In this document: positions 18,254 through 27,107 of the stretch, piece by piece
Layout: every line of letters begins with the position of its first letter
How positions within the stretch are numbered: the first letter of the stretch is position 1
Assembly: GCA_900078375.1 (NCBI GenBank)
Contig: FLQS01000001.1
Coordinates: 91,319-155,318, forward strand
Reading direction: 5' to 3'
Length of the DNA: 64,000 bases
Origin: an uncultured Mycobacterium sp.
GTDB lineage: Bacteria; Actinomycetota; Actinomycetes; Mycobacteriales; Mycobacteriaceae
Program-made: the position numbers and the translations under genes
The notes under the pieces: generated by a model
What the model was told of the DNA's origin: nothing
What the model saw: the letters and a program-made list of their open reading frames with translations, nothing else
Databases searched by the model: none

Positions 18254-19383
18254 GCTCCGTTCTGTGTCATCGGGTAGATGGTGACGCCCTGTACAACCCG
18301 GTTGACTTCGCCGGAGGGGAAGGGATTGTCGGGAGTCTTGCCGTGTTCGAGCGCCGTGAACAGCGCAAGGTACTGGGCGAACACCAGAAACGGCAGGGCG
18401 ACAAGTGCGTCGTCCAAGCCGTCGAGCCCCGGCAGGACGAAGGCGGGACCAAGTGCCTCGGCAAGGGGCCTGGTGGTGATCGCTCTGACGGCGTCCTCGC
18501 CGAGTTGGGTGCGGATCTCGGCGACGATGTCAAGGTCGTAGCGGCTGGTGTAGGGGTCGCTGGAGACGTACACCACGGCGAGTGTGTCGCCGTCGAGTGC
18601 GGACTTCGGTCCGTGTCGAAAACCGAGCGGAGAATCGAAGTAGGTGACCACGTCACCGGCCGTCAGTTCCAGCATCTTCAGGGCGGACTCGCGCGCGAGC
18701 CCCGCCAGCGGTCCGCTGCCAAGATAGAAGAACCGTTGCTTCTTGGCTCGCGCGAGGGCGGCGATGTCCTGTTGTAGGCCGATGACCTGCTCAGCCGCGC
18801 GCGCCAGCGCGTCGACGTCGCGTTCGGTCCCGGGCCCGAGCAGCAGCAGGCACGTCAGCAGCATCGATGTCAGGCTCGACGTCATCGCGAAACCGGTGTC
18901 ATTGGTGCGTTCCGGCATGTAGACGACGCGGGAGCGGGCCCGGCCGGCGTGCGTCCGGCCCAGCTCGCCGGCGGGATCGCAAGTCAGGATGAGGTGTGCG
19001 ACGTCGTCGACGAGTTCGTCGGCAAGTGCGGTGGTGGCCAGGCTTTCCGGACTGTTGCCCGAGCGGCCGAAAGACACCATCAGTGTCGGAGTGTGCCGCT
19101 CCAGGTGATCGAGCGGGCTGGCAACGATGCTCGTGGTCGGGATCGCTTCGACGCGGCGGCCGAGATGGCGCCGCACGGCGGCGGCCGCGATTTCGCCGAT
19201 GAAGGCCGAGCTTCCGGCGCCGGTCAGGATCACCCGGAGGTCGGGGCGTTCGGTGACCTCGCTGATGAACTGCGTGACCGCGGGATCGGTGTGCCGGGCG
19301 ACCTCACGCCATGCACCCGGCTGTTGTTCGATCTCGAGAATCGTTGCTCCGCCGGCTTCTTGGGCGGGGATGGTTTTCGTCAC
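18250..19383 (-). CDS. SIS-domain sugar isomerase/deaminase (AgaS-like)
   Basis: The 377-residue protein has two SIS domains: VILTGAGSSAFIGEIAAAAV and SFGRSGNSPES in the first (about 50-110), and FFYLGSGPLAGLARESALKMLEL plus FRHGPKSAL in the second (about 215-265). This is the layout of AgaS/GlmS-isomerase-type proteins that convert galactosamine-6-phosphate to tagatose-6-phosphate. GTG 19383 overlaps the upstream stop as GTGA. Placed beside a GatZ-like gene and a sugar kinase, it points to an amino-sugar route, although a GlcN-6-P type activity is not excluded. Confidence 0.82.
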   Translation of the reverse strand: MTKTIPAQEAGGATILEIEQQPGAWREVARHTDPAVTQFISEVTERPDLRVILTGAGSSAFIGEIAAAAVRRHLGRRVEAIPTTSIVASPLDHLERHTPTLMVSFGRSGNSPESLATTALADELVDDVAHLILTCDPAGELGRTHAGRARSRVVYMPERTNDTGFAMTSSLTSMLLTCLLLLGPGTERDVDALARAAEQVIGLQQDIAALARAKKQRFFYLGSGPLAGLARESALKMLELTAGDVVTYFDSPLGFRHGPKSALDGDTLAVVYVSSDPYTSRYDLDIVAEIRTQLGEDAVRAITTRPLAEALGPAFVLPGLDGLDDALVALPFLVFAQYLALFTALEHGKTPDNPFPSGEVNRVVQGVTIYPMTQNGA

Positions 19384-20687
19384 TCGGTCACTCCACTCAC
19401 GGCTCGGGCGTAGGGCCGCATCGCGTCGCGGATTCGATCGATCACCAGCGACGACGCGGTCGGATCGAGTTCGCCGGCGCGGATCCGGTCGTACTGATTG
19501 GGTAGGAATTGACTGATCAGGGGCATCGGTATCCCGAGGCGGTCGAGGTTGTCCAACAGACTCCGGCGCGCGGCGTCGACCTCGTCGTCGGCCCAGTAGT
19601 ACCGGAGCCGGTCGCTGTAGCTGTACCGTCTCGCCGTCTTCTGGCTCTGCGGGTCTCCGTCGTAGTAGCCCTGCCAGTATTCGGGGTTGGCGAGCATGCG
19701 GCGCTCGACGACATCGATCAAGTTGGACCGTGACGGCTGCGGCAGGAGTTCGTCCTCGATGTGGGCGAGCGCGAAGAGCGCTTCGCGCATGGCGAAGGTC
19801 AGTGCCGGTCCGACTTTCAGCACGGCCCAGTGGTCTTCGACGAGCTCTCGTAATTGTTCGGGCCGCTGATAATCGGTGGAGTGAGCCTCGAAGACCAGGT
19901 GCGGCTCCTCGTCGAGGATTCGCCGTAGCGCCACGGTGGCATCGCGTTGGTAGTCGATGACCTGAAGGTGGTCGAACTCGACGCCGGGCTGGACCACCAG
20001 TCCCATCACCCGGGGCCACACGTGGTCGAGGCCCGACTCCCGAAACGCCTTGCGATGCGCAGTGATCGTCTGTTGCGCACGGTCCGCGCGCGTGGGTGTC
20101 AGGGCGCCAAGGGTCTCGTGCGCTCCACCGGGAACTGGCACCTCGGTGCCGATGACGTACATCGGCAGGTCGGTGCCGTTGCGATGCGCGCAGTCCTCGG
20201 CCACCTGCATCAGGCGGGCAGCGCGCCGGGCGACGATCTCGTCATCGAGGACTTTCGGGTCGTCGGCACAAGACATGCTGCAATCGAGGTGGATCTTGGT
20301 GTACCCGGCCTCCACATAGGCGGCGATGAGCGTGTCGGCCTTGGCCATTGCGGCGTCGGCGGTTTCCCCCTGCCACCGGTTCGGGCCGAGATGGTCGCCG
20401 CCCAGCACGACGCGTTCGCGCGGGAATTCGCAGCGATCGGCAATACCGAGAACGACATCGCGGAACTCGGCCGGACGAAGTCCGGTGTAGCCGCCGAACT
20501 GGTCGACCTGATTCGAGGTGGCTTCGATGAGCACATGGCTGCCGTCGACGACGGCCTGCACGATGGCCGCTTCGACGACGGTCGGGTGCGCCGAGCACAC
20601 GGAATAGACGCCGACCGCCTCGCCGGACTTATGCCTGCGGATCGTGTCGGCGAGCGAACTGATCCGCTGCCCGGACGTTTGCAACAT
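19380..20687 (-). CDS. GatZ/KbaZ-like tagatose-bisphosphate aldolase subunit
   Basis: This 435-residue protein matches the D-tagatose-1,6-bisphosphate aldolase non-catalytic subunit family: YSVCSAHPTVVEAAI near the N-terminus, EATSNQVDQFGGYTG, LGGDHLGPNRWQ, and HLDCSMSCADDP. In E. coli GatZ/KbaZ stabilises the catalytic GatY/KbaY. It is the first gene of the minus-strand operon and faces the DeoR gene across 112 bases. The likely catalytic partner is the class II aldolase at 21596-22432, on the same strand but beyond DeoR. ATG 20687 gives MLQTSGQRIS. Confidence 0.87.
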   Translation of the reverse strand: MLQTSGQRISSLADTIRRHKSGEAVGVYSVCSAHPTVVEAAIVQAVVDGSHVLIEATSNQVDQFGGYTGLRPAEFRDVVLGIADRCEFPRERVVLGGDHLGPNRWQGETADAAMAKADTLIAAYVEAGYTKIHLDCSMSCADDPKVLDDEIVARRAARLMQVAEDCAHRNGTDLPMYVIGTEVPVPGGAHETLGALTPTRADRAQQTITAHRKAFRESGLDHVWPRVMGLVVQPGVEFDHLQVIDYQRDATVALRRILDEEPHLVFEAHSTDYQRPEQLRELVEDHWAVLKVGPALTFAMREALFALAHIEDELLPQPSRSNLIDVVERRMLANPEYWQGYYDGDPQSQKTARRYSYSDRLRYYWADDEVDAARRSLLDNLDRLGIPMPLISQFLPNQYDRIRAGELDPTASSLVIDRIRDAMRPYARAVSGVTE

Positions 20688-20732
20688 TGCTCGATCATGG
20701 GAAGCTCGCTCAGAGTGCGCAACGCAATGCCG

Positions 20733-20761
20733 TCAAGTGATCACTAAAACTGATCGTTTGA
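20733..20761. promoter_or_regulatory. Candidate DeoR operator in the divergent promoter
   Basis: Between the GatZ-like gene and deoR lies a cluster of dyads: perfect AGTGATCACT at 20736-20745, AAAC-N5-GTTT at 20747-20759, and flanking TCAA and TTGA. The shared GATC cores and the central position fit a sugar repressor binding both promoters. This is inferred from symmetry only. Confidence 0.45.
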
Positions 20762-20799
20762 CACCTCGCACTGGCCTGCGAAGCGAAGGAGGCACCGCC

Positions 20800-21585
20800 A
20801 TGTCGACCAGGCGCACCGATCGGATGCGTGAGGTGCTGTCACTATTGCGCGCGCGCGGCGAGGTCGACACGCAGGTGCTCCGCACCGAATTGCGGGTATC
20901 GGCCGCGACGCTGCGCCGCGACCTCAGCGAGCTTGAGGACCAGGGCCTCCTGGTGCGGACCCACGGCGGTGCCAGGGCACTTGACCCCAGTGACAGCGAG
21001 ATTCCGGTGCGGCTGCGTGATCACCGGACGATCACCATCAAACGGCGGATTGCCCAGCACGCCGCCGCGTTGGTGCCTGCCGGTCCGCAGGCGGTGGCGT
21101 TGACCGGCGGGATCACCACGGGTGAAGTCGCACGATCGCTGAAAGGCCGCCCTCAGATGACGATCGTCACGAACTCGCTGACGATCGCCGCTGATTGCGC
21201 CGTCGACGCGCAGATGAAGGTGATCGCGACCGGCGGTCTGGTGCGGGCAAATTCGTTGGAAGCGGTGGGCCCGATGTCTGAGCACGCGTTTCAGGTGATC
21301 AACGTCGGCACTGCGGTCCTCGGCGCCGATGGGATGTCGGCGGAGGTGGGGGCAACCACGTTCGACGAGGCCGAAGCGCGCACCGCAATGGCCATGGCCG
21401 CCAGCGCGCAACAGGTTGTCGTCGCTGTCGACGGCTCCAAGATCGGCAAGGTCACGCTCGCAAAGATGGTGACAATCAACGAGATCGACCATCTGGTAAC
21501 CGATTCAACCGCCGACCCGGCTCAGCTGGCGCGGATCGCCGCGGCGGGCGTGCATGTCCACGTCGTCGACGTGGGCGACGACTGA
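20800..21585 (+). CDS. DeoR-family sugar-operon repressor
   Basis: This 261-residue regulator has an N-terminal DeoR helix-turn-helix (about 5-60; VDTQVLRTELRVSAATLRRD and a typical LVRTHGGA segment) and a C-terminal sugar-phosphate sensor domain (TGGITTGEVARSL, IVTNSLTIA, DGSKIGKV). ATG 20800 is preceded by GAAGGAGG. It diverges from the GatZ-led operon and is convergent with the class II aldolase, so it probably represses both until a sugar phosphate binds. AgaR is the closest functional analogue by context. Confidence 0.9.
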   Translation: MSTRRTDRMREVLSLLRARGEVDTQVLRTELRVSAATLRRDLSELEDQGLLVRTHGGARALDPSDSEIPVRLRDHRTITIKRRIAQHAAALVPAGPQAVALTGGITTGEVARSLKGRPQMTIVTNSLTIAADCAVDAQMKVIATGGLVRANSLEAVGPMSEHAFQVINVGTAVLGADGMSAEVGATTFDEAEARTAMAMAASAQQVVVAVDGSKIGKVTLAKMVTINEIDHLVTDSTADPAQLARIAAAGVHVHVVDVGDD

Positions 21586-21595
21586 GGCTGCGCGA

Positions 21596-22432
21596 CTATC
21601 CGTGGATCGCGGTGATGAGCGCGGCCACCGCCTCGGCGATCGCGTCGCGCGCGGGGGAGAGGTAGCGGCGAGGATCGTTGACGTGCGGGTCGGCAGCCAG
21701 GTAGGCGCGCACCGCAGCGGTGAACCGAACGTTGAGCAGTGTGCCCACGTTGATCTTGGTGATTCCCGCCTCGACGGCCTTTCGCAGCTCGCTGTCGGCG
21801 ACCCCTGAAGAGCCATGTAGCACAAGGGGAACCGATATCGCCGCACGGAGGCGCCCGATGAGCTCGAAATCCAGGGTGGCACTGCGCTCGGACATCGCGT
21901 GGGAGCTGCCTACCGCAACAGCCAATGCATCGACCCCGGTCGCCGCGACGAACTCGGCGGCCTCGTCGGGGTCGGTGCGCACGCCGGGCGCATGCGCGCC
22001 ATCCTTGCCGCCAACCTCGCCGAGTTCGGCTTCCAGGAACAAGCCCTCCCGATGTGCCCATTGCGCCGCGGCTTTCGTGGCAGCGACGTTGGCGGCATAG
22101 TCCAGGGCGGATGCGTCGAACATGACGGATGAGGCACCGGTAGCGCTGCACGCGCGAAGAAGCTGCTCATCTTCGACATGGTCAAGATGAACCCCGACGT
22201 CGATTGCCGCCGCGTCGGCAACGGCGCAGACCGCCGCGGCGATGGGCGCCAGCCTGCCATGGTGGAATTTGACTGCGTTCTCGCTCAGCTGCAGAATCAC
22301 CGGCCTACCAACATGTTCGGCTCCGGCGACAATGGCCTCGGCATGTTCGAGCGTGATGACGTTGCAGGCAAGCACTCCTGACCGCTCACGGTATGCGGCG
22401 GCGACGAGATCGGCGGTTCGAGCGAGCGGCAT
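21596..22432 (-). CDS. Class II ketose-bisphosphate aldolase (GatY/KbaY-like)
   Basis: The 278-residue protein has the zinc-dependent class II aldolase pattern: HLDHVED (about 82-88), a Glu-rich segment EAELGEVGGKDG, LVLHGSSGV (about 205-213) and GITKINVGT. It would split tagatose-1,6-bisphosphate (or fructose-1,6-bisphosphate) into triose phosphates. With the GatZ-like protein it makes a plausible tagatose aldolase. It is convergent with deoR, ending 10 bases from it. No tagatose-6-phosphate kinase was seen in the window. Confidence 0.85.
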   Translation of the reverse strand: MPLARTADLVAAAYRERSGVLACNVITLEHAEAIVAGAEHVGRPVILQLSENAVKFHHGRLAPIAAAVCAVADAAAIDVGVHLDHVEDEQLLRACSATGASSVMFDASALDYAANVAATKAAAQWAHREGLFLEAELGEVGGKDGAHAPGVRTDPDEAAEFVAATGVDALAVAVGSSHAMSERSATLDFELIGRLRAAISVPLVLHGSSGVADSELRKAVEAGITKINVGTLLNVRFTAAVRAYLAADPHVNDPRRYLSPARDAIAEAVAALITAIHG

Positions 22433-22488
22433 CTGCCTGTCCTATCAGTGGGGTGCCACGGGTGTCCAGCACGGCACCGATGACTTTG

Positions 22489-23082
22489 TCAGCGAGGTCC
22501 CCTGTTTTCTGCTGGCCGAGGGTGGATGAACACTCCTTCCGCGCGCACGGTGACACCGTCTGCGGTACTGAGGTGCCCGACGGCGTAGGTCTTGGCTCCG
22601 TCTACTCGGTCCACGTGAGCTTCGGCCCGCACCTGTCCGAGTCGCGTCCCGAGCTCGTAGCGCAGCGTGAGCGTTCCGGTGACGGCAGGGCGGCCGGGTT
22701 TATGTGCAGTTGCACCCAGAACGTGATCGAGAAGTAGCGCGCAGATTCCGCCGTGCACGTGACCCGGTGGTCCTTCGTAGGCCGCACCCAGAGTGACGTC
22801 AGCCCAGACACTTCCGTCGGCGTCATGGTGTACCACGAGCGGGGGAGCCAGCGCGTTGCGCAGTCCAATGACAGCGTTGCCCCACGCACGGGGTCGCCCG
22901 GCGCTGTCCTGTTGAACACCGAAAGATCCTGGGATCAGCGCGTCGCTCAATTCGTCGGCGGCGGCGTCGATTTTCGCCTTCGCCGACACGATGCTGTCGG
23001 GATCGGATTGACTGCGGATGGTGACATCGATGAGCCGGCGAACGGAGTCGGTCAGTGACGCGTACAGCGCCTCGGGGTGCAT
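22489..23082 (-). CDS. PaaI-type hotdog thioesterase
   Basis: This 197-residue protein has a C-terminal hotdog domain (about 85-190) with GPPGHVHGGICALLLDHVLG, the active-site helix of PaaI/YbgC-type acyl-CoA thioesterases; an Asp or Glu of the classic catalytic pair is not certain. The first 80 residues are helical and unfamiliar. ATG 23082 is chosen because GGCGG lies just upstream; a TTG at 23118 would add 12 residues. It diverges from the PadR gene across about 100 bases, so both could be controlled by PadR. A role in releasing CoA from steroid-derived acyl-CoA is inferred. Confidence 0.78.
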   Translation of the reverse strand: MHPEALYASLTDSVRRLIDVTIRSQSDPDSIVSAKAKIDAAADELSDALIPGSFGVQQDSAGRPRAWGNAVIGLRNALAPPLVVHHDADGSVWADVTLGAAYEGPPGHVHGGICALLLDHVLGATAHKPGRPAVTGTLTLRYELGTRLGQVRAEAHVDRVDGAKTYAVGHLSTADGVTVRAEGVFIHPRPAENRGPR

Positions 23083-23183
23083 CCGCCAAGGTTCCAAGGG
23101 GTACGGGTCGCTGTGCAATGCGGCGTCCCGACCAGCGGTTGGTAGGAGCGAACCCGTGTGACCTGGGTTGATACCCTTAGACC

Positions 23184-23849
23184 GTGACGGAACCCGAGCC
23201 CGCGATCAAGCCGCCGCTGTCGGCGACCGGTTGGGCGCTGCTCGGGATGCTCTCGTACGAGACGGAACTGTCGGGTTATGACATCCGCAAGTGGATCGAC
23301 TGGAGCATGCGTTACTACTACGGCAGCCCAGCGTTCAGCCAGATCTATTCCGAGCTGAAAAAGCTGGAGAAGATGGGTCTGCTCACCTCGCGGTTGGACG
23401 GAACCGGCACGCGTAACCGTCGCCTGTACAAGATCACCGAGACCGGCATGGAGGCCGTCACCCGGTGGGCGCGGGAAGCCCCGCTGGAGCCGCCGTCTCT
23501 CAAACACCCGGCGATCTTGAGGGTGACACTGGGGCATCTGAGTGATCCCGCTGCGCTCAAGCAGATGCTGCAAGACCACATCGCTTATATCGACGATATG
23601 CAACGCAGTGCCGCCAAAGAAGCACGATGGGCGGCCGCAGATCCGTCATGGGCGTACGCCAAGGTCGCGCTGGACTGGGCGGAGCGCTACTACGCATCCG
23701 AACGCGAGCTGACGTTGCAATTGATCAAAGATCTCGACGAGGCCGAGGCCAACTTTCCGAAAGTCGGTGAAGGCGCCAAGATTCCGTGGCCGGACCCCGC
23801 CTACTGGTATGAGATCGAGCGCAAAGCCGACGCCGAAGACACCGACTAG
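23184..23849 (+). CDS. PadR-family transcription regulator
   Basis: The 221-residue protein has a PadR winged helix (about 12-95: ALLGMLSYETELSGYDIRKW, FSQIYSELKKLEKMGLL, RLYKITETG) and a C-terminal dimerising helical domain (about 100-190). It starts at GTG 23184. It sits at the left edge of the catabolic cluster, divergent from the thioesterase and convergent with the KstD-like gene, whose end it overlaps by four bases. PadR regulators usually repress and respond to aromatic or lipophilic ligands. From memory, an extra androgen cluster in M. smegmatis is controlled by a PadR protein, which fits this place. Confidence 0.88.
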   Translation: MTEPEPAIKPPLSATGWALLGMLSYETELSGYDIRKWIDWSMRYYYGSPAFSQIYSELKKLEKMGLLTSRLDGTGTRNRRLYKITETGMEAVTRWAREAPLEPPSLKHPAILRVTLGHLSDPAALKQMLQDHIAYIDDMQRSAAKEARWAAADPSWAYAKVALDWAERYYASERELTLQLIKDLDEAEANFPKVGEGAKIPWPDPAYWYEIERKADAEDTD

Positions 23850-25627
23850 TTCGCCGCGTCGAGGGCGGCGATGTATCCGTACACCAGCCCTTGCGCGATG
23901 GTCGCACCAGCGCCGGGATAGGTGTTTCCGAACGCGTTTGCCGCGGTGTTGCCTATCGCGTACAGCCCGTTGATGACAGTCCCGTCTTCCCGGAGCACGC
24001 GGGCGCTCTGATCGGCGCGCAGACCACCGCAGGTGCCCAAATCGCTCAGCACCATCCTGACGGCGTAGAACGGCCCTTTGACCAACGGTCGCAGGTTCGG
24101 ATTCGGGGTGACCGTGGGATCGCCGTAGTAACGGTCGTATGCGCTTCGGCCCCGTGCGAAGTCAGGGTCCTCGCCGGCGAACGCGTTCTCGTTGAACCGG
24201 GCCACGGTCGCGCCGAAGGCATCGACCGGAACGCCCATCTTGGCGGCAAGCTCACTGAAATCGTCTGCCCGAACCGCGATCCCGGCGTCATACCATCTTC
24301 GTGGGATGGGCATGCGGGGGAACAGTTCAGCGGCGAAGACGTAGCTGTTGCGGTATTTCTGATCGAAGACGATCCACATGTTGTTCACCGGCGTCCCCGC
24401 CGCTTCGAGCTGCAGAACGCGCTGTCCGAAGCTCATGTAGTCAGACGATTCGTTGGCAAACCGCTGACCGTTCTGGTCGACGATGAACGATCCGGGCAGC
24501 GATCGCTCGGCCAGCATCACCGCGGGGGCCGCGCCGGGCAGTGGCGCGACGGCGGGAAACCACCACGACTGATCCATCAGCGCAATGTCGGCACCGATGT
24601 CCTGGCCGATCCGAATCGCATCACCGGTATTCGACTCTGCGCCGAGGCTGAGATTGCTTGCGAGGCTCTCGGATTGAAACTTCCACCGCATGTCCATGCT
24701 GTGGTCGAAGCCGCCGGCGGCGAGTATGACGCCACGCCGCGCGGTGATGGTGACGGTCTTGCCTCGGTGCTCGACGATTGCGCCGGTGACGCCGGCTCCG
24801 TCGGTGACCAACTCGGTCAGGGCGGTGCGGAGCCAGATGGGGATCCCGGCGCGAATGGCGCCGGCGAACAGTCCGGCGGCCAGTGCCTGACCTCCGGCGG
24901 CGTAGCGCCTCCCGAGGGCGAGGCCCCCGACACCCTGCGCAAGTCGCTTGACGATCGTCGGCAGGCCCTTGCGTGGCACCCGGCTCATGAGGTTCATCCA
25001 GCGGTAGTCCGCGCCGGTGGTCGGCATCGGAATGCTGGACTCCATGATGCCCGGACGGAGGTCGGGCAGGTAAGGACCAAGAATCGCAGTGTCCAGCGGG
25101 CGGCATTCGCAGGTGCGCCCGGCTGCTGAGCCACCGGGCATCTCAGGGTGGTAGTCGGAGTACTCCTTGGCCCAGAACAACTTCATCGGTGTGGTGCGGC
25201 GCAACATTGCGACGGTCGCCGGCAGGCTGTTCAGATAGGCCGTCGAACGCTCCGGCGGGGCGGAGCCCGCGACGACACCATCAAGGTAGGTGTGCGCCCG
25301 AGACGCGGAGTCAACGCCGCCGCATTCCTCGATCACCGAGCTCGACGGTAACCACAGAGCACCGCCGGATCGGGCCGTCGAGCCGCCGACATAGGCGGAC
25401 TTCTCGACAACAAGAACGGACAGTCCCAGCTCATGGGCCGCCAGTGCCGCCGCGAGTCCGGTGCCTGACCCGACGACGAGAAGGTCCACTTCGGCGTCTG
25501 CGATGGTCAGTCCGGCTGGGACAGTGTCGTGGCTGGTGGCGATCACAATTGCCGACGATAGGGCCGCGCTCCGAGATTTCGATTCCGGCATCCCTTTGAG
25601 CGGAACGCGGGCCTTCTCTCGAGCCAT
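23846..25627 (-). CDS. kstD: 3-ketosteroid dehydrogenase (KstD family)
   Basis: This FAD enzyme has VDLLVVGSGTGLAAALAAHE (about 47-66), GGSTARSGGALWLPSS, SDYHPEMPGG and the C-terminal YAIGNTAANAFGNTYPGAGATI, with the Tyr-Pro-Gly motif typical of KstD. The segment AYDRYYGDPTVTPNPNLRP also matches KstD proteins I know. It introduces a ring-A double bond in 3-ketosteroids, the reaction that with KshA opens ring B. The N-terminus is long: ATG 25627 gives 593 residues, while ATG 25591 gives 581, and the true start is unsettled. It diverges from the kshA-like gene, a steroid-typical pairing. Confidence 0.85.
   Translation of the reverse strand: MAREKARVPLKGMPESKSRSAALSSAIVIATSHDTVPAGLTIADAEVDLLVVGSGTGLAAALAAHELGLSVLVVEKSAYVGGSTARSGGALWLPSSSVIEECGGVDSASRAHTYLDGVVAGSAPPERSTAYLNSLPATVAMLRRTTPMKLFWAKEYSDYHPEMPGGSAAGRTCECRPLDTAILGPYLPDLRPGIMESSIPMPTTGADYRWMNLMSRVPRKGLPTIVKRLAQGVGGLALGRRYAAGGQALAAGLFAGAIRAGIPIWLRTALTELVTDGAGVTGAIVEHRGKTVTITARRGVILAAGGFDHSMDMRWKFQSESLASNLSLGAESNTGDAIRIGQDIGADIALMDQSWWFPAVAPLPGAAPAVMLAERSLPGSFIVDQNGQRFANESSDYMSFGQRVLQLEAAGTPVNNMWIVFDQKYRNSYVFAAELFPRMPIPRRWYDAGIAVRADDFSELAAKMGVPVDAFGATVARFNENAFAGEDPDFARGRSAYDRYYGDPTVTPNPNLRPLVKGPFYAVRMVLSDLGTCGGLRADQSARVLREDGTVINGLYAIGNTAANAFGNTYPGAGATIAQGLVYGYIAALDAAN
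23851..23871 (+). terminator. Possible terminator after the PadR gene
   Basis: TCGCCGC and GCGGCGA form a 7-bp stem with a 7-base loop, beginning 2 bases after the PadR stop. There is no T-run, and the hairpin overlaps the 3' end of the convergent gene, so coding bias could also explain it. Confidence 0.3.
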
Positions 25628-25686
25628 TCTGCGCAGTTCAATGGGATATCAGCCCGCGGATCCATCGATCGAAGGACGGACGCACA

Positions 25687-26832
25687 ATGACGACGCATTC
25701 CGAGGCCGAGGACGTTCGGTTGATCGAGGCCGGTTCGGTGCCGACCCGGTTTGCCCGGGGCTGGCATTGCCTGGGTTTGGTTCGCGATTTCGCAGACGGA
25801 CAGCCCCACCAGATCAACGCCTTCGGTCAGAAGCTCGTGGTGTTTCGCAGCGAGGACGGTGCCGTCAACGTGCTTGACGGCTATTGCCGGCACATGGGCG
25901 GCGACCTGTCGCGAGGCACGGTCAAGGGCAATGAGATCGCGTGTCCGTTCCATGACTGGCGGTGGGGAGGCGACGGCCGGTGCAAGTTGGTGCCGTACAG
26001 CAAACGGACCCCCCGGCTGGCCCGCACTGCCTCGTGGCCCACGTTGCAGCAGGACGGCATGTTGTTCGTCTGGAACGACCCCGAACGGAAAGCGCCCCCG
26101 GCGGATGTGACCATTCCTCGTATCGAGGGCGCCAGCAGTGATGATTGGACCGATTGGCATTGGTACACCACGGTGGTGCACACCAACTGCCGCGAGATCA
26201 TCGACAACGTCGTGGATATGGCGCACTTCTTCTACATACACGGATCGCTTCCGACACAGTTCAAGAACATCTTCGAGGGCCACGTCGCGACGCAATATAT
26301 GAACAGCGCCGGCCGTCCCGATATCGGGGAACCTGGCGAGACTCAGATGTTGGGGACCACGTCGGTGGCCTCTTACTACGGTCCGTCGTTCATGATCGAC
26401 GATTTGACCTACCACTACACCGACGTCGACCACCACACCGTGCTGATCAACTGCCACTATCCGATCGACGCCAATTCCTTTGTGCTGCAATATGGAATCA
26501 TCGTGAAGAAGTCGGCAGAGCTGCCTGATGACCTGGCCATGCAAACGGCGATAGGTCTCGGCGACTTCGTCAAGATGGGCTTCGAGCAGGATGTCGAGAT
26601 CTGGCGCAACAAGACCCGTATCGACAACCCGCTACTGGTGGAAGAGGACGGCCCGGTATATCAGCTGCGACGCTGGTACGAGCAGTTCTACGTCGACATC
26701 GTCGATGTCACACCAGACATGGTGGACCGCTTCGAATTCGAGCTTGACACCACCCAACCGACCGCAGCATGGATGAAGGAAGTGGAAGCCAATATCGCGG
26801 CCAGGGCCTCGGCGTCTGGACCGGTGGGATGA
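25687..26832 (+). CDS. kshA: 3-ketosteroid 9-alpha-hydroxylase oxygenase (KshA-like)
   Basis: The 381-residue Rieske oxygenase has a [2Fe-2S] site CRH at 67-69 and CPFH at 86-89, and a mononuclear iron motif NVVDMAHFFYIH (about 174-185, with His180 and His185). Length and motifs match KshA, which hydroxylates C9 of 3-ketosteroids; with KstD this breaks ring B. It starts 60 bases from the divergent KstD gene, so both probably share a promoter region. The reductase KshB is not seen nearby. The next gene overlaps its stop and encodes a small Cys-rich protein. Specificity for C9 is inferred from family. Confidence 0.87.
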   Translation: MTTHSEAEDVRLIEAGSVPTRFARGWHCLGLVRDFADGQPHQINAFGQKLVVFRSEDGAVNVLDGYCRHMGGDLSRGTVKGNEIACPFHDWRWGGDGRCKLVPYSKRTPRLARTASWPTLQQDGMLFVWNDPERKAPPADVTIPRIEGASSDDWTDWHWYTTVVHTNCREIIDNVVDMAHFFYIHGSLPTQFKNIFEGHVATQYMNSAGRPDIGEPGETQMLGTTSVASYYGPSFMIDDLTYHYTDVDHHTVLINCHYPIDANSFVLQYGIIVKKSAELPDDLAMQTAIGLGDFVKMGFEQDVEIWRNKTRIDNPLLVEEDGPVYQLRRWYEQFYVDIVDVTPDMVDRFEFELDTTQPTAAWMKEVEANIAARASASGPVG

Positions 26833-27107
26833 CGATGGTCATCCGTCCGGACAACCGTCTCGCCGATGCGCCGATGGTCCCGGTCGACTGTCGGCGCTGC
26901 GGGGCCGGCGTGCAGGTACGGAAAAGCAGCTGGAATCAGACCAGCGTGCAATGGACCGGCCCCGCATTGGATCGATGTGAAGAGCGTTGCACCGCAGCCC
27001 AATTAGCGGTCGACGGCGCTCACCGTCTCTTTCTGTCCTGCCATGCGCTCAGCGAATCGATTGTCGACGCGGTACGCGCTGGAACCGTCCCGGTGGTCGA
27101 CCCCTAG
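26829..27107 (+). CDS. Small Cys-rich protein coupled to kshA
   Basis: This 92-residue protein starts at ATG 26829, overlapping the kshA stop (ATGA). It has CRRC at residues 21-24, a CEERC segment at 50-54 and one more Cys at 71. The middle VRKSSWNQTSVQW is striking. The CxxC and CxxxC pairs could hold a metal or a small iron-sulfur centre, so it might be an electron-transfer or assembly partner of the oxygenase; this is inference. It does not match classical plant-type ferredoxin spacing. Its end overlaps the convergent SnoaL gene by four bases. Confidence 0.72.
   Translation: MTMVIRPDNRLADAPMVPVDCRRCGAGVQVRKSSWNQTSVQWTGPALDRCEERCTAAQLAVDGAHRLFLSCHALSESIVDAVRAGTVPVVDP

Noticed and set aside
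20758..20763. TTGACA that looks like a -35 box for deoR
   Set aside because: The spot 17 bases later is AAGCGA, next to the ribosome site, not a -10; it leaves no room for a leader.
22452..22478. GGTGCC/GGCACC inverted repeat after the thioesterase gene
   Set aside because: Only 6 bp with a 15-base loop; likely by chance in GC-rich DNA, so not called a terminator.
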